The notes under the pieces were generated by a model, which worked only from the letters and a program-made list of their open reading frames with translations, made no database searches and was not told where the DNA came from. A DNA stretch of 64,000 nt, taken from Sanghuangporus weigelae (lineage: Eukaryota; Basidiomycota; Agaricomycetes; Hymenochaetales; Hymenochaetaceae). The stretch is taken from NCBI GenBank assembly GCA_033182465.1, contig CP137320.1:62001-126000 (forward strand), given 5' to 3'. Position 1 is the stretch's first letter; every line of letters begins with the position of its first letter. Positions 40,901 to 56,174 of this stretch are shown one piece after another. A program made the translations under genes and the position numbers.

Positions 40901-43213
40901 ACATCCGACATTGCGAGTGGACTCGAGAAGCGGAGACCATCCGCGACTCTTCGCAGATTACTTGCGAAGTTTATGGCGGGAAGACAGGAAACCAACGCCA
41001 CTTTAACGCCATATCTAATTCACTCCACCTCGTGACTGGAAGAAAATTTTACAAGGAAAAACGTGTTTTGCTTCAGAATGTTGTTGGCTTTCTGCGTTCC
41101 CCTGATTACGATCTTGTCACGAAGGTGAACCTACGAGCAATGTGCTCTAACCCAAGTGACTTACCAAGTTAATTATAGTACCAAGAGGATACACGGTCAC
41201 TTGCCACGCTGGCCTCGAAAGATGGGACAACATTCTCAGAAGCCATTTTCCCTGCTGGCTTTCGCCCTGACAACCGAGTGAATTTCTTCGAACCTTATGA
41301 GCATTAAAAATGTACTGATGCCGTTACCCAGTATCTCCAAATTCTTGATACTACTCCTCAATCTATCTTTTTATTCTTGACAACGTCGGAGAATCCGAAT
41401 CCATCATGGGGTGTAGTCCTCAAGTCTGATGCAGCTGGCTCTGCATATGTAGTATCGCGGGACTATGTCAACGAAAATGGGCGTGGAAGCATCGACTTTA
41501 CGAGACTACCTTTGCTTCAAGGAATCATATTAATGAATGTTGTCGCTAGCCCTGATGATTCGACAATCACAGGAAGGAAGGAGCTTGTGACTCTTATTTC
41601 TCGTAACGATGGTGCGCAATTGACTAAATCTCGATTCCCGAGCTTCGCTAACTTTCACTCTTGAAGGAGGGTCTTGGAAATCATTATCTCCGCCACAGAA
41701 GGATTCCGCAGATAGAGAATACGTCTGCGCGACTAGCGTGGCATCTGTGAGCATTGAGTCACTGTTAGCTATGATCAATCGCTAATCAAATTCCTAGGAC
41801 TGTGTTCTTCATCTGCATGCTTTCTCTGAACGTTCGAACTGGCGTTCCTCCATCACCGTTGCATCAAGACCAGACTTGTTGATCTCTGTCGGGAATGTCG
41901 GGGAGGTGCTGGCACCATACAGACAAAGCGACACCTTCCTCAGTCGTGATGCAGGATTGACTTGGTCCGAAATCCGCAAAGGGACCCACGTATGGGCCCT
42001 CGGAGATGGAGGCTCACTCCTCGTGATGGCACCCGACGCGGCAACTACAGATCGTGTCGTATATAGTACGGATGAAGGGTTGACTTGGCACGAGTTCAAG
42101 TTCAAAGGCATGGACCGTATTCGCGTTCGGTCCATCATCACAACACCGAACGAATCGTCCCGCCGGTTTGTGCTCTTTGCGTACTATCCGCATTCAATGG
42201 ATGCATCTGTTGTAGTGCAGCTCGACTTTTCGTTCTTGACGAAGAAGCGATGTACGTTCTCCCCATCAGGAGTGTTTTTCTGGATATTCACGAAGCACTA
42301 GGCACCTTAAATGAGGAGAAACCGGATGAATCTGACTTTGAGCTTTGGAGTCCAGCGGGACAAGATGGATCATGTTTATTTGGTCAACGCGTGCGTCATT
42401 TTATTCTTTTCACTTGGTACTTTTGTAGATAAACGAACTGCATACAGTCGACCTATCAGCGCAGCATTCGCGACAGGAATTGCTACATCGGTGATGTAAC
42501 GATGCTTAATAGAGGCACTTATGGAAACTGCCCATGCACCGAGGCCGATTTTGAATGGTATTGTCAAGACATTCTGTCTAACCACCCCGGTCAATTCTGA
42601 CTCTTTCCCGATTGTGTGCAGCGAATTCAATCATGCCCGAGACTCAACCGGTGCATGTGTGCTGGAGCCCGGGGCGTCGCCACTTCCCAACAACACATTC
42701 TGCTCCCCGGAAGAAGATCGATGGTACGAGCGTACTGTTTATCGTAAGATTGGATATTCAACCTGCGATGGAGGACTTAAGCTCGATCGTGGTACTGAGC
42801 ACGAATGTACCTCGAAGAGTTCATGGAGTCTACGGAATCACGGATGGCACTTCTGGATGACAGTAACATACTTTTCGATTGCGTTGGGAGCGCTGGCGAC
42901 ATATGCTGTGTTCAGATGCTGTGGATTCTCACGAGGGTAAGTAGATGAAAGTCCTCACAACTCGAGAAGTACGGACCTTGACCGTTTCGTTGCATGACCT
43001 AGAAAAATTCGTCTTGCAGACGAGGACCAGACGGAGACGAACTCGAGGTCTAGAGTTGTCAGAGCATTCATTTCGCCGCCGCTATTTGTCGGAAATTTTA
43101 TCGCTCGTAAGTTTAAGCGTGTCTTACAGAAACTGCCAAATGGCCTCTGGAAAAAGAGAAGTCCTGGTAGAAGCGGAGAAGACGAGCATTTGCTGAGCTT
43201 TGGGGACGAGTAA
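37986..43213 (+). CDS. VPS10-domain sorting receptor (Pep1/sortilin-like)
   Basis: Type I receptor that carries soluble hydrolases from the Golgi to the vacuole or endosome. Exon 1 (37986-38129) encodes the signal peptide (MIPLLLLRWVLLCWWW) and FAKFAPFRSSLQFF. Two VPS10 propellers follow, visible through Asp-box repeats ITNDEARTW, MTSDQGMSW, ISTDGGLHW, TTDAGRSW, LSRDAGLTW and STDEGLTW. Each ends in a Cys-rich 10CC region (CDDDDLERWY ... CPCTQSDYEC, and CYIGD ... CPCTEADFE). A transmembrane segment (FWMTVTYFSIALGALATYAV) and a basic/acidic cytosolic tail ending LLSFGDE close the gene. Internal exon borders are approximate. Near 39441 a TAG must be removed by an intron that I could not place convincingly, so a defective allele is possible. 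Confidence 0.85.
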
Positions 43214-44226
43214 GGAGGGTAGACAATTTAATATGGTGAAGTGAATATATCATCAGTGCCTTGTCTCTGAAGCAAATTGGGCCAGTGCACCACAAAAGAA
43301 ACGCGTTTTTTGTTCAAATGTAAAGTGGTGCTCAATGTGCAGGTTCGAACCGTTTGAGACCAGGAACAGGGCTGAAGAGAGCACCCATGCGAGTAGTTAG
43401 AGTATATAGATTATTTTGTTCTCGCCGGAGTACTGCAAAACCTAATCGTCGCCAAAAAAAACCACTACCGGCTGATCGACGTCATTTGAAATGATGCTGT
43501 GCTCCCATGACTACGAGGACTTCCCGAGTCCCGACCGATAAGTAAACGAAAATTATCGAAGACCGCATCCATCTATTGAGGTTTGTCGTTACCAAGGGCG
43601 GATGGAAGCCGCATGGTGCTCTGCAGTTGAAAAGTGCCATGAGTACAAGTGAAAATCGCAAGTCGCGAATGCAGTCCGTGATTTATGGCCAATCAAAACT
43701 TATTATCTTGATACCCTAAATAGAAATCCTATCGCCGAGCGGATTTTGAAAGGAAATGAGGATATTATTGCCTTGGGAGTAGACCTAACTGCTGCTAGTG
43801 AGTTTGAACCCATGGAAGCGTTTGATACTTACGATGTGTTCGTTATGCGCAGTTGTTCGCCTGTGGATTTGCGCTAATGCGAAATACTTCGATTCGAGAC
43901 CGGCATCGTGGCAATTGGATTGAGCGGTGAACACGTGCACGTGAACTTTTTGATGGCCGCTCGCTCATTTCCCACTTTGAAACCCTCGTTCTCACATTCG
44001 GTTAGCCTTTCTCTCGTCCTCGACAGCTCTCTTCCTTCCGGTCATCGTCATCATCATCCTCGCCGCCGCCGTCGGGCGCTGGTCCACCCGTCTCTCTCGG
44101 CGAAGTCAACTGCCACGTTGTTGAACCGACGCTGTGCTGTACAACAAAAGAGCATCACAGCTATCAATTTCTGTACCATAACGACATTTACGATTTTCGC
44201 CGTTCACCGATAGCGTCGGGGCAGCT
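43214..44226. other. intergenic, upstream region of CHS7
   Basis: About 1 kb without a supported gene. A 101-codon frame at 43908-44213 (His/Arg- and Ser-rich from CATCATCATC-type repeats) abuts the CHS7 start and is read here as leader sequence. No tRNA was found, although GGTTCGAACC occurs near 43344. Confidence 0.5.
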
Positions 44227-45979
44227 ATGACGACGTTTGGCGACTTCGAGCCTTTGTGCCGTCATACGCCCTCATATACCTGGTGTAACCTCTTCTACCG
44301 TCAGGTGTGTTTCACTCTACGATCACCAACATACTCTCCACCCACGTAGAAGCTTCGCTTTCTTTCCACCAATTCTTTCATGATGTTAATTCGCTGGCAT
44401 CGTCCACTATAGCTACAAAACCACTCCAATGAAACCCTTGCCGGTCTATCTGAAGATCCTCAATCGGCGCCGATAGGCATTAATCCAGTTTGCGGAATAC
44501 CGCTCGTAGGACACACCAACTCATTCACCTCAAGCAATTCACTCGGAAATATCGCGGATATTGTCGTCTGCGGTGTCTGCATCTTTTTTGTAACTGCATT
44601 GATATTATGGACTTCTCGGAGGAAGGCGGCTGTCGGTGAGTGACCATTTCTTCTATCGCAGTTTGCAACCTTTTTCTCGACAATCTGCTTCCTGTCTGGC
44701 CTGGTCAAATTGCGCCCGCTTTGGTGAGCGGTGATCGCTAGTCACTGTGCATTATATGCCTATCCCCGTCCCTATACCGGCAGCAATAGCGCTCTCCCAC
44801 AGCAATAGTAGTCTCCCACAAAGTGTCGCTTTATACTAGGTTGATGAGAGTATCCGAACTCGTGAGGACAATCTGCCGCGTAGACTTCCGATCCGTGCTA
44901 TATTGCGAATTTATTTTCACTTGATTTTCCTCTATTCCCTGAGGGACAAAGTAACAATTGTTCCGTCACCCCCTTAATGTCATTTCGTTGTTTTGCTCGC
45001 ATGCCATGTTAAGGACTTCGACTGACTATCCTCACAATGACGTCAGGTCGTTCGGAATTACGCGTCTTCCTCGTGCTGTACTTGCTTTCGCTACCCTTGC
45101 AACTGGTCACAACCGGGTCCATCATCCGGCAGGGTACAACAGCACTTGTGGTACTTACCGCAATTCATGCAGGTATGTATTTTATTAGTTTTGTTGACGT
45201 ATTCCTAACACGAATATAAAAAAAGGTGTCGTTGCGGCGCTTTTCTGGACTCTCCTAGCAAATGCTATAGTGGCAACGCAAGTAGTCGAGGATGGGACAC
45301 TCTCATCGTTAGTGGTATGTGACGTTGAGCGCGGTCTATGTGTCCTAGATCTTACTGATAGCTTCTAATTTCAGCCGATGGGAATATTGGCTCTGCTGTT
45401 CTTCGTTGCGACAACATACATTTCTTTGGACGTTGCCTTGGTCATTACCGACTTGTTCGGGCCTTCGGATCCTCCACAGGCCGTGCACAGCACTCCATTG
45501 TTTGTATTTACCAGCGTTTGGCCTGCCGCGTGCGTTTCTTTTCTTCATCCAATTCACTGCTTTGGAGATTCTTACTGGATTCTATTTCTACAGTGCTGCT
45601 TTTTTGTATTTTGTCATCATGGCATACATTGTCGTCGGAGTCCTGCGCGAGCGGCGGCCAATGTTATACTATCTTGCTGCAGCTGTATGTTTCGTCCTTG
45701 GAGAACTTGCGTGGTTCTTACTAGGGAAAGTCATCTGCGAAGTATGTATAAAGTTTAACCACTCTCTGTGGCCGCTGACTATCCGGCATATCTCTTTAGA
45801 ATACCAATGCAAAGATCGATGGCCGATTCATCGCTACTCTGTTAGAGACAGCCTGCGTAGGAGCACTTTTCATGGGATGGAGAAGCATCACAGAAGGTTT
45901 GTCGACACTACGCTGCGAAGTATATTATTCTTATTGCTTATTGCCTCCTGTAGAATCATGGGATGATTACAACTACTGA
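44227..45979 (+). CDS. CHS7: chitin synthase export chaperone Chs7
   Basis: Multi-spanning ER protein required for exit of a class of chitin synthase from the ER. Eight exons (44227-44304, 44413-44635, 45047-45172, 45226-45314, 45375-45529, 45594-45741, 45800-45896, 45954-45979) give about 313 residues with matching phases. The N-terminus MTTFGDFEPLCRHTPSYTWC carries the conserved Cys and Trp. INPVCGIPLVG, LILWTSRRKAAVG, FLVLYLLSLPLQLVTTGS, VVEDGTLSSL, FVATTYISLDVAL, AWFLLGKVIC, NAKIDGRFIATLLETACVG and the end WRSITEESWDDYNY are family signatures. Six to seven hydrophobic segments are visible. The second intron is unusually long (411 bp). Confidence 0.94.
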
Positions 45980-46839
45980 ACTCTCGCGTACCCTTTTCCT
46001 TTTCTTCCTATATCCGCTCGCTTTTAAGAGACCTTATCTCTTCACTTCGTGCATGTTCTATTTCGTCCATTCAAGCGACAAAGTAACTGGCGATATATAT
46101 TAGCTCTGCCGTTTTAGCCCTCTGTAGGGCGTCCCACCCTCGTTTTGTTATTGTCCCCCATCAGTGACATCCCTTTTTTCATTCTCCACTCTGTTCCTCC
46201 GTGTTTCTTTATCTGTGTTCCCCTTTGTTCGAGTATCCGTTCTCCCTTGTCCGTTACCACTGTCGTCGACTGATGAAAACACTTTGGGATGCTGTCTATC
46301 GTGGCTTTACTTCCTCCTTCCATCTAAGATAAGTGAACTGAATTATTGAGGAGTCGAGTCGAGTCAGCCTTCTCTGAGTTCTCGATCCATGTTCGGAAAT
46401 TTTAATCGTAATTCCCACGACTGAACTTACAGGGCAGAGTGAAGGTTGAAATCTATTGGGCACGAGTTCACGGTCGGATCGGTGTTCGGTATTCGGTCGC
46501 AGATGGAAGTGACTCTGAGCTTCGCTGTTGTTGGTTGTTCTTTATAGCCGAAATGAATAAATATTAGTTTTTTAGAATCAATCATTATCACCATATTTGC
46601 ACGTGACTGATCCGCGCCGTCACAGATCTCCTGAAGTAACGTACACCTTACTCACCGACATGCATCTTCGCTCTTACACGATCTTTCACGACGCTGTGTT
46701 GCGTCTTGATTTGTCTTTGTCGAAACCTGATCTCCAACCCCCTGATCGGTATATATCGGCAAAAGCGAGCTCGGGAAATTTGCCGGAGTCGGACTGGGAG
46801 GTCATATAAGTCAGAGTCTTCGGACGACACTGGTGCTTC
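45980..46839. other. intergenic between CHS7 and SSL2
   Basis: 860 bp without a recognisable gene. It should hold the 3' end of CHS7 and the SSL2 promoter. GAGTCGAGTCGAGTC (near 46350) is a short triplicated motif. An additional 5' exon of SSL2 could lie at 46780-46839, where KSESSDDTGASW is open, but this was not resolved. Confidence 0.4.
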
Positions 46840-49945
<3,106 letters not shown>

Positions 49946-50217
49946 GCGGCATTGCGTTTAAATAGATAGATTCGATGTGTAATCCCTAGGAGGCGAGTTG
50001 CTACTTAGGAGATATGATTCGATTCACGATTCAAGATTCAGTGACCTCAGGTGACTTCATCACTGTTTCAACAGAATAATCGTTATTGCATGTAATATTA
50101 TTCATCATGGTAAAAAATGTAATGCATTTGATTCCATTCCCATCCCCTGACGGTCCGAAACTTCTCGGCACTCACTTCTTTAGTATCTTTACGCTTTCCA
50201 TCTAACGATGACAGACA

Positions 50218-52091
50218 CTCAAGCTCAGCCCTTGCCTCCGACGCAAAAAGCCGTGAGGTTGCATCCGGCTGATTTGACGATCCATGTTGAGGAGATACAA
50301 ACACCAGAGTGAGCCAGTGTCGTGTTCGAGTCTGTCGCGCATGTACACTATAGTATGATGTTGACTTGATTGCCTGCAGGATTGAGGATCCTGATGATGC
50401 GATCGTCAAAATTAAAGTCAGATGCCAATTCATCAATCTTTGCCTTTCTGCGTGGTCTGACAGAACCTGTCGTTATGGTTGATCAGCTCGCTGGACTTTG
50501 CGGAAGTGATCTGCATGGTTATAGAGGACACGAGAAGATTCACGAGATGTGCGTTGAGTCTCATCTTTCAATCCTTACATCTTGGTGTCTACTTACATTT
50601 CATGCACTACTATACAGAATCGTTACAGGTCACGAGTTCATAGGTGAAATCGTTGCTCTTGGCTCAAATTACTCTCCGAATGCAACTGGGAGACCACCGC
50701 TCTATTCAACATTGAAGATCGGAGATTTTGTCGTCTCGCCGTTTAGCTCATCTTGTGGCGAATGCCAGTATGTTCTAGCTATCCTGCATTACACCTCTTG
50801 TAAACGGCTATTTGATCGAATTATCTGATAGCTTCTGCCGAATCGGTTTCACCTCGCGTTGTGCACACCAACTTCTCTTCGGGTCCGAGGCATTACCAGG
50901 CGGGCAGGCGCAATACGTCCGCGTCCCGCGTGCAGGAGGAGTTCTTTTCGTTATCAAGTCCGCTTCCGCCCCCATCTCCGATCCGAACCCACTATCCGAT
51001 CTCTCCGGTCCTTCACTCCTTCTGCTCGCCGACATACTGCCTACAGGAGTCTTCACGGCGCTCCAGACGATCCAGCATCCCAATGTTCTACCCATCATCA
51101 AGGGAGAGCGGTTCCCGGTCGCTTCGGTGGATGCACTTTCGCTGCCCGGTATGCAGGGAGGTACTGACGGAGACGTGGGGACTCTGAAAGAAAGGTTGCT
51201 GGACCCGTCCTGGCCGAGCATGAAGGACGAAGATCGCGTGCTCACTATTGCAGTCGTTGGTCTTGGACCAGTTGGAGTGGTACGTCTCGCAAATGCCTTG
51301 CTACGCGTACACCTAGACTGTTATGATATTCTTTTAGTGTGCGATCATTGCCCTCCTCGACTTCCTCGCCACGCTAAAGACACATGTACGACTCTATGCG
51401 ATCGACCTTGTGAAGTCTCGCAGAGACAACCTACAAACGGTATATGAGCATCTGCCGCCCGACGCACGCGGAGAAAGCGAGCTTGTCATCGCTAGTCCTG
51501 AAGAGGCAGAGAGGCTCATTATGGAAGCAACCGAGAACATAGGGTGCAACGCTGTAGTGGAGGTGAGTTATCTTCTTCTTCCTCCAGTTCACCGGATACT
51601 GAAAGCTTTTCTTTTTCCTTTGTGTTCCATAGGTCGTCGGAAACAACTCTGCCTTGACGCTTGCGTACACTCTTCTCCGTCCCTTCGGCGTAATCATCTC
51701 CGCAGGTGTACACCAATCCCCTCCGCTACCATTCACAGGTCGCCAGATCTACAATAAGAACGTCTCCCTCGTCTCGGGACGTTGCCCTGTGCGTACCGTA
51801 TTCCCGTTGGCGGTTGATCTGTTACGTCGGAGGCAAGATGTCTTTGGTACAATTAGTGGGGGCGATAGTCATAGCCTTTCACAGTCCCATGGACATTCGC
51901 ATGAGCATTCGCACAGCCATGGACACAGTCATAGCCACTCACATGGAAGCCTTCATCTAAAATTCTGGAAGAAAGGTAGCAAGAGCATCGCAGGAGTTGA
52001 ACGCATCGTTAGCATAAACGAGGCACCAGAAGCTTACAAGAAGTTTGCAAAGGGCGAATGGGGCAAAGTTGCATTTGATCCTTGGGGTTGA
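50218..52091 (+). CDS. zinc-dependent alcohol/polyol dehydrogenase (MDR) with His-rich insert
   Basis: Medium-chain dehydrogenase that oxidises an alcohol or polyol with NAD(P). It starts MTDTQAQPLPPTQKAVRLHP. Catalytic zinc ligands are seen in GLCGSDLHGYRG and TGHEFIGEI. A Cys cluster (SFSSSCGEC-type, then TSRC) provides structural zinc. The Rossmann motif is VVGLGPVG. Late blocks VVGNNSALTLAYTLLRPFG and KNVSLVSGRCPVR follow. Near the C-terminus, after RRQDVFGTISGGD, an insert of about 35 residues is almost entirely His and Ser (HGHSHEHSHSHGHSHSHSHG) before the conserved end EAYKKFAKGEWGKVAFDPWG. Such His runs bind Zn, Ni or Cu in other proteins; a role here is inferred. Several short introns interrupt the gene and their borders are approximate. 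Substrate is unknown. Confidence 0.83.
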
Positions 52092-52358
52092 CGTGTTCAA
52101 GCCTGACTTGATAATAGTTGTATTGTTGGTTCTGTTTATTTTGGCTCGTGGTGTCAAGTTGTATGAATAGGCTGTTGTAAGGACTAAATAACCCTGTGTA
52201 TCAAGACTCCATCAAAATGTTTGCTTTAGTGTGATGCGTCAATATCTAAGGATTTAATCTAGTTTCGACCACCTTCCCCTTTGCTTGCCTTCTCCGGGTA
52301 AGTGTCCTGGACTGGAAGTCACCGGCTCTGAGAAGGAGTCACAGAAGCGGTCCGCTGT

Positions 52359-54603
52359 TCATCTTTGCGCCAGGCGAGTCGCAAACTCGATCAAAGCCCT
52401 AAAATGCACCAAACGCTCGTCAGCTCATTGTGGTGCGAGAAGACGATAGTTACCCACCTCGTAGGGCGCCCAGTCATGCCTTTGTACTGATAAGGCTCAT
52501 TCCTCACGGCCTCCATGCTTCCAGCAATATCAATATGAGCCCATCGTAACCTAGCTTCACTCTCCCCGTCTTCTTCATTCCCGATCCCGTCAACGAACGA
52601 CCGAAGGAACAACGCTGCAGTGCAGCATCCGCCAGGCTTTCCACCCGTATTGCACAGATCTGCATTGGATCCATTTATCTGGGGTCCGTAGGCAGAGTCG
52701 AGAGGCATCCGCCAGAAGCGATCAAACTCATACTCTCCAGAAGCGTGGAGTTCCTCCCAAAGGCTGTCAGAGGTCTATACCAAGTAGCAAGGCATGATCT
52801 AAGATAAATCTTTGGTAGAGCTAGAAAGTTGGAACTCACGGAAAAGACGCCAGAGTAGACATTTCCGACAGCGGTTTCCATTGCCCTGTAGTACATGGTT
52901 TAGTAAAATGATGACTGGAAGTGCAAGTCAACAAACCCAGTCAGAGTGGCGACATCGACGAGCGTATGTGCATTAAACGACGTTGAGGCGTAGTAAAGCG
53001 CGTCTGGACCAAAGTTATCAGATCGCAGGACAAAATGAAGGATCAATTGACTTACCAGCGAGAATCAGTCTGCCTTCGGCATCCGTGTTGTCGATTTCGA
53101 TAGACTTGCCGTTCATCGCATAGACACTGTTGGCATCCATTGAGTTGATAAGATCAACATGGACAGAAGCAAATGGATGACTAACACATCACCCGGCTTA
53201 TTCGCAGTTGGTCCAGGTAGGTTTTCGCACAATGGAACAATAACGACCAAGTTGACTGGGACTTGCAATCGTGCGAGAGCTAGTGCAGCGGAGCAGACCG
53301 TGGCTGCACCACCCATGTCACCTCGCATAAGCTTCATATTCTGGTGTAAGAAATAGTATTAATAATGACCAATCGCAAGATGAAATGAAAAGCTTGACAC
53401 GTACCGCACTCGGCTTTAGAGATATTCCTCCACTGTCGAAGGTGATTCCTTTTCCAACAAACACGAGAGGCGAAGCTTGAGGGTCTGCAGCGCCTTTGTA
53501 ATGGCTAAGTGTGGCATCATTAGAAGAACAAGAGGAAAGACGGAAATATTCCATACATTTCAACCAATTTAGGACGCTCCGCTGAACCCTTCGCGACGCT
53601 GAGGAATGAACGCTGCCTAGAGGGTGAATGATATATGTAACGAGATCAGCATCTTGCACCTACCATCCCTTTTTCTTTGATCCAAGCTGAAAGGGGCGAC
53701 AATAATGAATGAAAGCCAAAGGCACGCACAGCGGACCTTACCTTGATCACGGACGATCACCTGTACTCCTTGAAGACCGTCCGCCTCCTTCTGTATCCGT
53801 TCGCTGAATATCTGAACGATCGGATAATAAGTTCGTGTGTTGGCTGACAGAAGAGGATTCGTAGAAGTACCGATGGAGTCATCATATTTCCAGGTAACTC
53901 CATGAGCTGACATTTCAAGTGATGTCAGAACGCTGTTGAAATTTGAATAATCTCAGAAACACGCAGATGCACCTCTCTTGCTAGGATCTGTGCCTCAGCG
54001 TAGATACTTCCTCGTGTCCAGGCATCCTCGTCGAGACCACTTGAGGGCCGAATTTCTATGTCTTGATAGGATATTAGATGAGAACATTGAGTACGAAAAA
54101 AAAAGGACCGATGACACACCTCTGCCAGGATTAGCATCTTTTCCCGTCTTCAGCGTAAAGGAGTGTAATCCGAGTTTGGCACCGACTGCTGCAGCATGCG
54201 CATCGGCAGCTTCTCCTCTCGCGTGCACTTGAACATTCTTCAACCCAGCGCTTGAAGCAAGGTCACGAACTTTCCCAATTCCGGTACCAGAGGCCTTGCG
54301 AATGATTTCTCGACGTGCATTGACGGTTTTCTTTGCCCACGACGCAGCATCTCCAAGACTAACGAGACTCTTTACCGCACTATCCATGAAGACAACACGT
54401 GTGTCGAGAGCCTTGCTGGAATTTAATGTTCTTGAAGTGGACCATAGTCTTTGCGCCTCCGAGTCCGTGTCAGATTGAGCATTGCCTGGCTGGACCAGAT
54501 AAACAAAAGCATCTGGAGATGAAGAGCCTGACATGAGTCTAGATATGGAGCAACGCGTTGTGCGACTGCTGAGGAGTTGCAGACGAGAGGCGCCTCTGAG
54601 CAT
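52359..54603 (-). CDS. M17 leucine aminopeptidase
   Basis: Dinuclear-zinc hexameric exopeptidase of the cytosol aminopeptidase family, which removes N-terminal residues. Read on the minus strand, exon 1 (from 54603) begins [20 protein letters not shown], Arg/Ser/Leu-rich like a mitochondrial presequence. A second Met ([17 protein letters not shown]) would give a cytosolic form. The catalytic half shows [72 protein letters not shown] and [14 protein letters not shown]. Metal and bicarbonate-site residues are present. It ends [13 protein letters not shown]. Several introns split the gene and the middle ones are approximate. It converges on the alcohol dehydrogenase gene. Confidence 0.9.
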
Positions 54604-54950
54604 GAGGATCCGAGAAAAGAAAGAAACTTATAAACTTTACCGACGTCCCAAAGTGTACACGTTACCGTGACATGATGGAGTACACGTCTCGTCACATCAG
54701 TGACTGTTACTCGGAATCCGCTGTTGCCTTCTTCCTTCCCGCTACCTTCGTGACTGATCGGGCATTTGTATTCCCAGAAAGACTCACAATATCCTTCTTT
54801 CATTCACACTGTCTATTTATGTCTGCTATGCTTGCTAAGCTTTCCTCGACTCTCAGACTAAATGGGCACTGCGGTCTGCATCCAAACGCACCTTCACACT
54901 AACTCCCGTGGTACGGATACTATCTACCTGCACCAGCCCTGCTGAATACT

Positions 54951-55879
54951 ATGGCATCACTATCGGGAAAGACTGTGCTTGTTGTCGGCGGATCGTCAGG
55001 TATAGGTTATGGTGTTGCCAAAGCCTCTCTTCTGTCGCGCGCCGCAAAGGTCATCATTGCCTCTTCATCCCAAGCTAAGATCGAATCAGCTCTGGGAAGA
55101 ATAAAGAACGATATAGCAGCGTCTGGACAATCTGTCGAGGGAAATGTCTCTGGCGAGGTAGTAGATGCAAGGGACTCAGTGAGCGTCAAGGCTTTGCTCG
55201 AACGCGTAGGCGAAGTGGATCACCTTGTGTGGACAAGCGGTGACGCTTTGAGGCTTAGCTTTCCCAACATAGATCTCGATGCGAACAAAGGCAAACTTTT
55301 CTATCTAGCTTCTACTTGAAGGTATGTAGTAACATCACCCCAAACAGACTTCTTCGACGTGCGCTTCTGGGGCGCTTTCACCGCCGCTCAAGTCGCAAAG
55401 ATCCGTCCTGGTGGTTCAATCACGCTTACCGTCGGTTCGGTAGTCGTCAAGCCACGTAAAGGCTGGTCCCTTGCAGCAGGTCTCATGGGCGCCGTTGATT
55501 CAGTCACGCGCGGTCTTGCTGTCGACTTGGCGCCTATTCGCGTAAATGTCATTAGTCCCGGTGCTGTCAAGACCGAGGTTCATTTTTTTTCGATAGTTTT
55601 ATCATTCTTGACTGTCTCGTCTAATTTTTGATGCTCAGTTGTGGGATTCGCTGCCGGCTGAAGTGAGGAACAATATTTTCGAGGAAAGCGCAAAGACTTT
55701 ACTGGTTCAGCACGTTGCAGAGCCGGACGAGATCGCTGAAGCATACCTTTTCTGCATGAAGTGAGTCCATAATGTGATTAGACTCGTCATGAATGCATTA
55801 TTAACCGTTTTCTTTATAAAGGTGCCAGTATATCACCGGCCAGCGCATCGAAGTCGATGGCGGTGCCAAATATGTTTGA
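54951..55879 (+). CDS. short-chain dehydrogenase-like protein, copy A
   Basis: Classical SDR Rossmann fold of about 250 residues starting MASLSGKTVLVVGGSSGIGY (cofactor motif GGSSGIG). VWTSGDALR takes the place of the NNAG block. FDVRFWGAFTAAQVAKIRPG and GGSITLTVGS follow. The catalytic Tyr-x-x-x-Lys is missing: where it should stand the sequence reads SLAAGLMGAVDSVTR, then LAVDLAPIRVNVISPG. The C-terminus is YITGQRIEVDGGAKYV. The first intron needs a GC donor (AAAG/GCAAAC), because every GT donor downstream is preceded by TGA. Nearest relative in the window is copy B at 62562-63475. It converges on an M43 protease gene, and both were duplicated together. Confidence 0.88.
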
Positions 55880-56174
55880 AGGCGAAGCGATACGATATCA
55901 AGATCGATCTATGAATATGATGACGGGCTGTGTACCGCTATACCAATTTGTGAAATGTCAAAGCGAGAAATCGAGTCTGATGCCTCTTTCTTGACCAATA
56001 TGATGGCAAGATTTTCAGTTACAATAAGGCGCAGAGATTAAGTATGAAACTTGTCAAGATGATTCTTCGCTCAGTCCACACTAGTTCATTTGGGGGTATA
56101 ATTTCGATTCGTTGTGCCCCTGAATCATAAATACATTATTTTTGTTTTTATAGCATGCACATCGCGCTTCGACA

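Noticed and set aside
43340-43353. GGTTCGAACC resembling a tRNA T-arm
   Set aside because: No acceptor stem, D-arm or anticodon arm could be folded around it on either strand.
43908-44213. 101-codon frame before CHS7
   Set aside because: His/Arg/Ser runs from trinucleotide repeats; it lies directly before the well-defined CHS7 start and is more likely leader sequence.
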